From positions 1 to 10,562 of the forward strand of contig JAIPEI010000087.1 of the NCBI GenBank assembly GCA_021737245.1: a stretch of DNA of 10,562 nt, written 5' to 3'. Below are positions 5,865 through 10,562 of this stretch, piece after piece. Source of the stretch: Deltaproteobacteria bacterium. Its GTDB lineage: Bacteria > Desulfobacterota > DSM-4660 > Desulfatiglandales > HGW-15. A program made the position numbers and the translations under genes. How positions within the stretch are numbered: position 1 is the stretch's first letter; each line of letters begins with the position of its first letter. The notes beneath the pieces were generated by a model. That model searched no databases, was not told the origin of the DNA, and saw only the letters and a program-made list of their open reading frames with translations.

Positions 5865-7787
5865 CTAGACGTCGATCCTGCGGACCTGGAGGTCCGTCTT
5901 GATCCGCTGCTCCCGCCCGTCCTCGTAGGTGATGGTCGTGTCCATGTGAACGGTGTCGGTGTCCGCGTAGAGGGCGTTGACGATGTCCTCGTAGCGCTTC
6001 TCCACGAAGGCGCGGCGGAGCTTGCTGGTTCGGGTCAGCTCCTCGTCGTCCGCGTCGAACACCTTGTAGAGGTTGACGAACTTGCGGATCTTCGCCGGGT
6101 CCGGCAGATCCTTGTTCGCCTCCTCGATCTGGGCCTGGACGAGGTCGCAAACCTGATCCTTCTGGGAAAGCTCGTGATAGCTCGTGTAGTTGAGCTTCTT
6201 CTCGTCCGCCCACTTTCCCACCACCGAGTAGTCGATGCACATGACCGCCGCGATGTAGTCCCGCTCGTGCCCGATCACCCACGCCTCGGAGATGTAGGGG
6301 CTGAACTTGAGCCGGGTCTCCAGGTACTGGGGCGAGAACGGCCTCCCGTCGCTGAGGGTCATCACGTCCTTGGACCGGTCGAAGACCACCAGGTGGCCGT
6401 CCTCGTCGATGAACCCCTTGTCGCCCGAGTGGAGCCACCCGTCCACCAGGGTCTCCCGCGTGGCCTCCTCGTTCTTGTAGTACCCCAGGAAGACCGACGG
6501 GCTCTTGGAGAGGATCTCCCCGTCCTCGGTGATGTCGACCTCGGTCTCCGGGATGGGCGTCCCCACCGTGTCGAACTTGACATCGCCGTCCCGGTGAACG
6601 ACGGAGATCCCCGCGATCTCGGTCTGGCCGTAGATCTGCTTGAGGTTGACGCCCAGGGCGTGGAAGAACCGGAAGTGGTCGGGTCCCATGGCGGCGCCGC
6701 CCGTGTAGGCGTGACGGATGCGGCTCATGCCCAGGTGGTCCTTGAGCTTCTTCTGCATGAGGGCGTAGCCGATCCAGTTGAGGATGGTGAGGTAGAAGGG
6801 GACGGCCTGCTTCTCGAACTTCAGGTTGGCCACCTTGTAGCCGATCCTGGTCCCCGTCTCGTAGATCTTGCGCTTGATCCATGTGGCGTCGATGTACTTG
6901 ACCTGGACCTGGCGCGTCAGGCCCTCGTAGAGGCGCGGCGGGGCGAACATGACGTGGGGGCCGATCTCCCGGATGTTCTCCTGGGCGGTCTCCGGCTCCT
7001 CCGGGAAGTTCAGGGTGTACCCGATCTGGAGGCCGCAGGAGATGGACATCATCTGCTCGCCGATCCAGGCGAATGGCAGGTAGCTGACAAAGTCGTCCGT
7101 GTCGTAGCAGGGGTCCACGCTCATCAGGTTCCGCCCCATGGTGAGCATGTTCCAGTGGCTCAGCAACGCCCCTTTGGGAAGGGAGGTGGTTCCGGAGGTG
7201 TAAAACAGCAGGCAGATGTCGTCCCCGTGTCCATTCTCGATGGTCTTCTCGAACAGGCCCGGTTCCCGCTCGTCCAACTCCTTTCCGATCCGCTGGACCT
7301 CCTTCATGCTGACCAGGAGATCCTGGTGGTAGTTGCGCATACCCTTGGGATCGTCCCAGATGACCTTTGCGAGCTTGGGGCATTCATCCTTGATGGAGAG
7401 CGCCTTGTCCACCTCCTCCTGTCCCTCGCCCACGAAGAACTTGGTGTCCGAGTGGTCGATGATGTACTTGACCTCGTCCATCATGCAGTCCTGGAAGAGC
7501 CAGACGGCGACGCCCCCGGCGCACAGGGCCGCCATCTCGGCCCAGAGGCCCTCCGGCCGGTTGTCTCCGATCATGGAGACCTTGTCCCCCGGCTCGAGCC
7601 CCAGCTCCATCATGCCCAGGCTGAGGTACTTGACGTTTTCGTAATAGTCCTTCCAGGTGTAGGGGCGCCAGATGCCGAACTCCTTCTCCCGCATGGCCAC
7701 CTTTCCGTCTCCGTACTTCCGGCACTGGCTGAGAAAGAGCTTCGGGATGGTGAGGTCCTTGCTGATTTCCATGTTCACTCCGCTCAT
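5865..7787 (-). CDS. Long-chain-type acyl-CoA synthetase (AMP-forming) within the ABC cluster
   Basis: This is a full-length 640-residue ANL enzyme that forms an acyl-adenylate and then the acyl-CoA. Visible motifs are the A3 loop YTSGTTSLPKG (196-206), WIGEQM (241-246) in the region of the long-chain enzymes' substrate gate, YGQTE (386-390, A5), WLHSGD with Asp456 (ribose contact), DRSKD at 470-474, and TRTSKLRR (585-592) with Lys589 at the place of the catalytic lysine. Length and the TSKLRR ending fit the long-chain/FAA1-like branch better than medium-chain FadD types. The start at 7787 is nine bases after the livG stop, and GGAGG lies between them. ATG at 7772 (MEISKD) is a plausible alternative. 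The position between livG and livH suggests that the imported acid is activated on entry. Chain length or aromatic preference cannot be told. Confidence 0.94.
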   Translation of the reverse strand: MSGVNMEISKDLTIPKLFLSQCRKYGDGKVAMREKEFGIWRPYTWKDYYENVKYLSLGMMELGLEPGDKVSMIGDNRPEGLWAEMAALCAGGVAVWLFQDCMMDEVKYIIDHSDTKFFVGEGQEEVDKALSIKDECPKLAKVIWDDPKGMRNYHQDLLVSMKEVQRIGKELDEREPGLFEKTIENGHGDDICLLFYTSGTTSLPKGALLSHWNMLTMGRNLMSVDPCYDTDDFVSYLPFAWIGEQMMSISCGLQIGYTLNFPEEPETAQENIREIGPHVMFAPPRLYEGLTRQVQVKYIDATWIKRKIYETGTRIGYKVANLKFEKQAVPFYLTILNWIGYALMQKKLKDHLGMSRIRHAYTGGAAMGPDHFRFFHALGVNLKQIYGQTEIAGISVVHRDGDVKFDTVGTPIPETEVDITEDGEILSKSPSVFLGYYKNEEATRETLVDGWLHSGDKGFIDEDGHLVVFDRSKDVMTLSDGRPFSPQYLETRLKFSPYISEAWVIGHERDYIAAVMCIDYSVVGKWADEKKLNYTSYHELSQKDQVCDLVQAQIEEANKDLPDPAKIRKFVNLYKVFDADDEELTRTSKLRRAFVEKRYEDIVNALYADTDTVHMDTTITYEDGREQRIKTDLQVRRIDV

Positions 7788-7796
7788 ACGGCCTCC

Positions 7797-8618
7797 CTAC
7801 CTCCTTGTGGCATAAAGGTCCTCTTCGCCCAGGTACGCCTTGATCACCTCGGGATTGCTCTGCACCTCCTCGGGGCTACCGTCCGTGATGCGGTTTCCGA
7901 AGTTCAGCACGAACACCCGGCTGGAGATGTCCATGACCACGCCCATGTCGTGCTCCACCAGGATGCAGGTCACCTTCCAGCGCTCCTCCTCGTTGATGTC
8001 CAGGATGAAGCGGGCCATGTCCTCCACCTCCTCCAGGTTCAGCCCGGCCAGCGGCTCGTCCAGGAGCAGGAGCTCGGGCTCCAGCGCCAGGGCCCGCCCG
8101 AGCTCTACGCGCTTCTGGAGCCCGTAGGGGAGCATGTGCACCGTCTTGTCCCGAATGCTCTCGATCTCGAGCAGATCGATGATCTCCTCCTCGATGAACT
8201 TGCGGGCCGCAATCTCCTCCCGCTTGGTCTTGCCGAGGTAGAAGGACCCGCTGAAGATCCCGGATTTGAGGTTGATGTGGCGACCGAGGCGGATGTTGTC
8301 GAGAACGCTCATGCCGCCGAACAGCTCGATCTTCTGAAACGTGCGGGAGATCCCCAGCTGGGCCCGCAGGTGGGGCTTCAAGGGGTTGATGGTCTCACCC
8401 TTATAGCGGATGGATCCCTTCTGGGGGGCATACAGGCCGTTGATGCAGTTCATCATCACGGTCTTTCCGGCGCCGTTCGGTCCGATGATGGAATGGATCT
8501 CACCCTTCCTGACTTGAAGATCCACGCCGGCCAGGGCCGCGACCTTGCCGAAGTACATGTGCACGTTCTCCAGCTCCAACAGCGTGTCCTGTCCCTCGAG
8601 CGCCTGGGCTTGGCTCAT
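7797..8618 (-). CDS. livG: Branched-chain-type ABC transporter ATP-binding protein LivG
   Basis: This is a 273-residue cytoplasmic ATPase and the first gene of the cluster. The Walker A motif is GPNGAGKT (46-53), the Q-loop is RTFQ (Gln95), the signature region is LPYGLQKR (163-170), Walker B is LLLLDE (183-188, Glu188 catalytic), and the switch histidine is His223 in VEHD. The signature differs from the common LSGGQ and also from LivG's LSYGQQ, having Pro and Leu in place of Ser and Gln. The ATG at 8618 is chosen because GGAGG lies nine bases upstream. The open frame continues to 8738, but those extra 40 residues show no family similarity. The last codons AGG AGG and the TAG stop lie just before the synthetase ribosome site, so the two genes are tightly linked. 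Confidence 0.95.
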   Translation of the reverse strand: MSQAQALEGQDTLLELENVHMYFGKVAALAGVDLQVRKGEIHSIIGPNGAGKTVMMNCINGLYAPQKGSIRYKGETINPLKPHLRAQLGISRTFQKIELFGGMSVLDNIRLGRHINLKSGIFSGSFYLGKTKREEIAARKFIEEEIIDLLEIESIRDKTVHMLPYGLQKRVELGRALALEPELLLLDEPLAGLNLEEVEDMARFILDINEEERWKVTCILVEHDMGVVMDISSRVFVLNFGNRITDGSPEEVQSNPEVIKAYLGEEDLYATRR

Positions 8619-8804
8619 TCCCGATCGCCTCCATTTCCCGACTGAGTCGCAAAGAGCCCCGAACCTGGAGATCCGTCCCGGTGATTTCGACAGGTCGGAG
8701 GCTGCCCGGCCGGCTTTTGCGAAGCCGTCATTCCTCAATGCCAGGGTTTGTGAAAATTTTCCTTATTGGCCCATATGAAGCAGGGATTCAAGAAACGACA
8801 ATAT

Positions 8805-8833
8805 CATTTACTTTTTCGAGCCTGGATTGTCAA
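8805..8833 (-). promoter_or_regulatory. Candidate promoter for the livG cluster
   Basis: In the AT-rich half of the 274-base gap between the dGTPase-like gene and livG, the minus strand has a perfect TTGACA (8828-8833). A weak TAAATG sits 17 bases further on (8805-8810); AATGAT at 19 bases is an alternative -10. Transcription would leave a leader of about 180 bases before livG. The leader contains a small hairpin (CGGCTT/AAGCCG, 8711-8727) and no recognised riboswitch. ATTGTC (8826-8831), overlapping the -35, is mirrored by GACAAT (8797-8802), a weak hint of an operator. Confidence 0.35.
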
Positions 8834-8892
8834 CCGGTTCCTTTGGAAATCTTCCCCCCTCGTCAGCGAAAAACCCCTTAATATATTTATGT

Positions 8893-10062
8893 TCAACGCA
8901 TCATGGGCTCGATGGCCGGCACCAGATGGGCATGGCACTGATCGAGGAAGTAGTCGTCCGTCATGCCGGCGATGAAGTCTCGCACGATCGCCGCGGACGG
9001 GGTCTCGTCCCGGTAACAGGAAGCCATGCCGTCCAGGAAACCGCGAAAGATCTCCGAGTCCTCCGCCCCGAAGTCGAGATCCTTCATGTACTTCTTGAAG
9101 AGGAGCTCGAACATGAGCCGGATCTTCGGCGTCTGCCGCTTGACCCGCGCGCTCATGTAAATCCGCTCGTGGTTGAAGGTCTTCAGCCTGCGGAGAGCGT
9201 CCCCCACATCCGGGCTGAACCGGACGAACGAACGGTCCAGGCTGTTCCCGACGAGGTCTTCCACAAGGGTGTAGACGATGGTGCCGTTGGTGTCGCCGAG
9301 GATCTCCCGGCACCGCGCCGGGATGTCCCGTCTCGAGATCAGCCCCAGCCGGATGGCGTCCTCGATGTCCCTCCCGATGTAGCTGATGGTATCCGCCATG
9401 CGGACCACGCACCCCTCCAGGGTCATGGGCCACAGCTCGAAACCGGGGTCCGAGGACTTGCGGTCGATCTCCTCGGCCATGCGGTCGAAGTCCTTGTCCC
9501 GGTCCGGGTTCAGGGCCTCGCTGTGGAGCTCCCCGTCGTGGCACAAAATGCCGTCGAGGACCTGCAGCGTGAGGTTCCACCCTTTTCCCTTGCGCTCGAT
9601 CTTTTCCAGGAAGCGCACGCTCTGGATGTTGTGGACGAAGGCGCCCAGCCCGTAGCGCTGCGAGAGCTCGGAGAGGAAGCGCTCTCCGTCGTGTCCAAAG
9701 GGCGTGTGCCCGATGTCGTGGGCCAGAGCGATGGCCTCGATGAGATCCTCGTTGAGGCGGAGCAGCCGGCCGATGGTGCGGGCGATCTTGGAGACCAGCT
9801 GAACGTGCAGGACGCGGTGGGTGATGTGGTCGTTCTTGATCAGGTAGAACACCTGGGTCTTGTCGATGTACCGGGAGTAGGCGAGGGAGTGCAGGATGCG
9901 GTCCGTGTCCAGGGCGAACTCCTGCCTGTGTCCGAGGCGGATGCTCTCTTCCGGGAGGCGCCGGACGGCTTCCCGGCTGGGGCAGGCCCACGTCGAGAGC
10001 CGGCGGCCTTCCTCCTCGTCGAGGCCGTCCCGAATGGCTTTGAGGACCTCGCTCTTACTCAA
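8893..10062 (-). CDS. dgt: HD-domain dNTP triphosphohydrolase, dGTPase family
   Basis: This is a 389-residue enzyme of the dGTPase-like HD family, expected to split dNTPs into deoxynucleoside and triphosphate in the cytoplasm. The opening DTDRILHSLAYSRYIDKTQVF (52-72) matches the family's N-terminal hallmark. Metal ligands are visible as His82 (ITHR), His115-Asp116 in AHDIGHTPFGHDGE (114-127), and Asp224 in RMADTISYIGRDIED. FVHNIQSVRFLEKIE at 142-156 is also a family segment. The only sensible start is a TTG at 10062 with GGGAGG upstream; TTG shares the bases TTGA with the stop of the upstream small gene, so translation is probably coupled. Length fits the shorter bacterial type rather than the roughly 505-residue E. 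coli Dgt. Nucleotide preference is not readable; such enzymes serve dNTP balance and in some bacteria phage defence. Confidence 0.92.
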   Translation of the reverse strand: MSKSEVLKAIRDGLDEEEGRRLSTWACPSREAVRRLPEESIRLGHRQEFALDTDRILHSLAYSRYIDKTQVFYLIKNDHITHRVLHVQLVSKIARTIGRLLRLNEDLIEAIALAHDIGHTPFGHDGERFLSELSQRYGLGAFVHNIQSVRFLEKIERKGKGWNLTLQVLDGILCHDGELHSEALNPDRDKDFDRMAEEIDRKSSDPGFELWPMTLEGCVVRMADTISYIGRDIEDAIRLGLISRRDIPARCREILGDTNGTIVYTLVEDLVGNSLDRSFVRFSPDVGDALRRLKTFNHERIYMSARVKRQTPKIRLMFELLFKKYMKDLDFGAEDSEIFRGFLDGMASCYRDETPSAAIVRDFIAGMTDDYFLDQCHAHLVPAIEPMMR

Positions 10063-10310
10063 TCCTCGTGGTCCTCCCTTTCTCCGGATTGACGGTAGGC
10101 CTTCTTCAGCTCGTCCCAGACCCGTTTTCCCCTTTTGGAAAGCACGCGGTTGGCCTGCTCGGCGACCTGCTCGGAGTCGCGCCGGACCCGCTCCTCCTCC
10201 GGAGCCTCCTTGCCTTCCTTTCGGTACTTCCATTTCAGAAGGGACTCCGCCAGGCGGGCCTCGGTCTGAAGGGCCAGCTTCTTGAGGTCCTTCTTGATCT
10301 CGTCGCTCAT
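10059..10310 (-). CDS. Small charged protein of unknown function, coupled to the dGTPase-like gene
   Basis: This is an 83-residue protein that I do not recognise. It is strongly charged, rich in Lys, Arg and Glu, without a signal peptide, membrane segment or cysteine. It looks almost entirely helical, with possible coiled-coil stretches at about 3-25 and 40-75, and ends in an acidic EREDHED tail. The ATG at 10310 has AAGGA about six bases upstream. Its TGA stop overlaps the TTG start of the dGTPase-like gene by four bases, and a good promoter lies about 90 bases upstream, so it is the first gene of a two-gene unit. Promoter, ribosome site and coupling make it a real gene. A role as partner or regulator of the triphosphohydrolase is a guess from position only. 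Confidence 0.75.
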   Translation of the reverse strand: MSDEIKKDLKKLALQTEARLAESLLKWKYRKEGKEAPEEERVRRDSEQVAEQANRVLSKRGKRVWDELKKAYRQSGEREDHED

Positions 10311-10397
10311 GCGGTTCCTTCGGAGTCGCGGAGCCGTGTTCGACCCGAATCGGGCGCTTCCAGCTCAGCGGATTGGATAACAATATCGAGAGTACAG

Positions 10398-10426
10398 ACT
10401 ATAGAAAAACCTGCTCCTCAGGTCAA
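10398..10426 (-). promoter_or_regulatory. Strong sigma70-like promoter for the small gene and dGTPase-like gene
   Basis: On the minus strand TTGACC (10421-10426) and TATAGT (10398-10403) each match five of six consensus bases and are separated by exactly 17 bases. They lie in the only AT-rich patch near the window end. Transcription would begin near 10391, giving a leader of about 80 bases before the ATG at 10310. The -35 box sits six bases from the hexanucleotide repeat, so the repeat occupies the upstream-element position. Confidence 0.7.
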
Positions 10427-10432
10427 CTGATT

Positions 10433-10558
10433 GGTGGCGGTGGCGGTGGCGGTGGCGGTGGCGGTGGCGGTGGCGGTGGCGGTATCAGTGGCGGTGTCGG
10501 TGTCGGTGTCAGTGTCGGTGTCAGTAGCGGCGGCAGTGCTGGTGGCGGGAGCGGAATC
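10433..10558. repeat. Imperfect hexanucleotide tandem repeat (GGTGGC type)
   Basis: Twenty-one hexamers run in register. Eight perfect GGTGGC units (10433-10480) are followed by drifted copies such as GGTATC, AGTGGC, GGTGTC and AGTGTC, then looser Gly/Ser-type units to 10558 and the window end. Two plus-strand frames (Gly-rich, or Val-Ala/Ser-rich) and two minus-strand frames (Thr-Ala/Asp, or Pro-rich) stay open across it. It could therefore be intergenic simple repeat or the low-complexity end of a neighbouring gene. The minus frame encoding Thr-Ala and Thr-Asp pairs stops at 10418-10420. The plus strand has many GG pairs and could form two-tier G-quadruplexes. Slippage would change copy number by six bases and preserve any reading frame. 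Confidence 0.85.
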
Positions 10559-10562
10559 GCCC

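Noticed and set aside
5763..8645. 960-codon open frame on the plus strand opposite livG and the synthetase
   Set aside because: It is a long shadow frame created by high GC at third positions of the minus-strand genes; the protein has no recognisable fold or motif.
8711..8727. Hairpin CGGCTT/AAGCCG in the livG leader as a terminator or riboswitch
   Set aside because: The stem is only six base pairs, no T-run follows on either strand, and nothing resembles a known riboswitch core.
8619..8738. 40-residue N-terminal extension of LivG
   Set aside because: The ATG at 8618 has GGAGG at good spacing and the family domain starts within 15 residues of it; the extension has no similarity to LivG.
8893..10383. 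496-codon version of the dGTPase-like gene starting far upstream
   Set aside because: The extra N-terminal part reads through the small gene in another frame, is Gly/Arg/Pro-rich without family similarity, and the TTG at 10062 has a ribosome site and overlaps the upstream stop.
10367..10387. Resemblance to the lac operator (AGCGGATTGGATAACAAT)
   Set aside because: Only half of the operator matches, with an insertion, and the symmetric half is missing; in this GC-rich non-enteric context it is a chance match, and no vector sequence is nearby.
10433..10558. CRISPR array or phage attachment site
   Set aside because: The units are six bases long with no spacers, so this is a simple tandem repeat.

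Overview
The window is GC-rich bacterial DNA in which every supported gene lies on the minus strand, so transcription runs from high to low coordinates. The gene order, the subfamily features of the transport proteins and the general protein character fit an anaerobic deltaproteobacterium (Desulfobacterota, sulfate-reducer or syntroph-like). That assignment rests on remembered family patterns, not on a search. No rRNA, tRNA, CRISPR array, insertion sequence or phage gene was seen.

Layout in transcription order. (1) 10433-10558 is an imperfect hexanucleotide repeat (eight perfect GGTGGC units, then drifted copies). It lies a few bases upstream of a strong sigma70-like promoter (TTGACC, 17 bp, TATAGT at 10398-10426). 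(2) That promoter faces a two-gene unit: a small charged 83-residue protein of unknown function (10059-10310) whose stop overlaps the TTG start of an HD-domain dNTP triphosphohydrolase of the dGTPase family (8893-10062). (3) A 274-base, locally AT-rich gap (8619-8892) holds a candidate promoter. (4) A six-gene transport and activation cluster follows: livG ATPase, a 640-residue long-chain-type acyl-CoA synthetase, livH and livM permeases, livK periplasmic binding protein and livF ATPase. (5) Downstream are a LEA14/WHy-like lipoprotein (736-1326) and the N-terminal 200 residues of a second AMP-forming acyl-CoA synthetase running off the window at base 1.

The cluster encodes all parts of a branched-chain-amino-acid-type (HAAT) ABC importer: a secreted binding protein, two permeases and two ATPases. 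An acyl-CoA synthetase is inserted between livG and livH, nine bases after the livG stop. Import coupled to CoA activation of a carboxylic acid (fatty, dicarboxylic or aromatic) is therefore a better guess than leucine/isoleucine/valine uptake, but the substrate cannot be read from the sequence.

Nothing here is convincingly a brand-new system. The points most worth a second look are the repeat abutting the promoter, the small protein coupled to the dGTPase-like enzyme, the degenerate nucleotide-binding loop of the second synthetase, and the transporter-ligase linkage.
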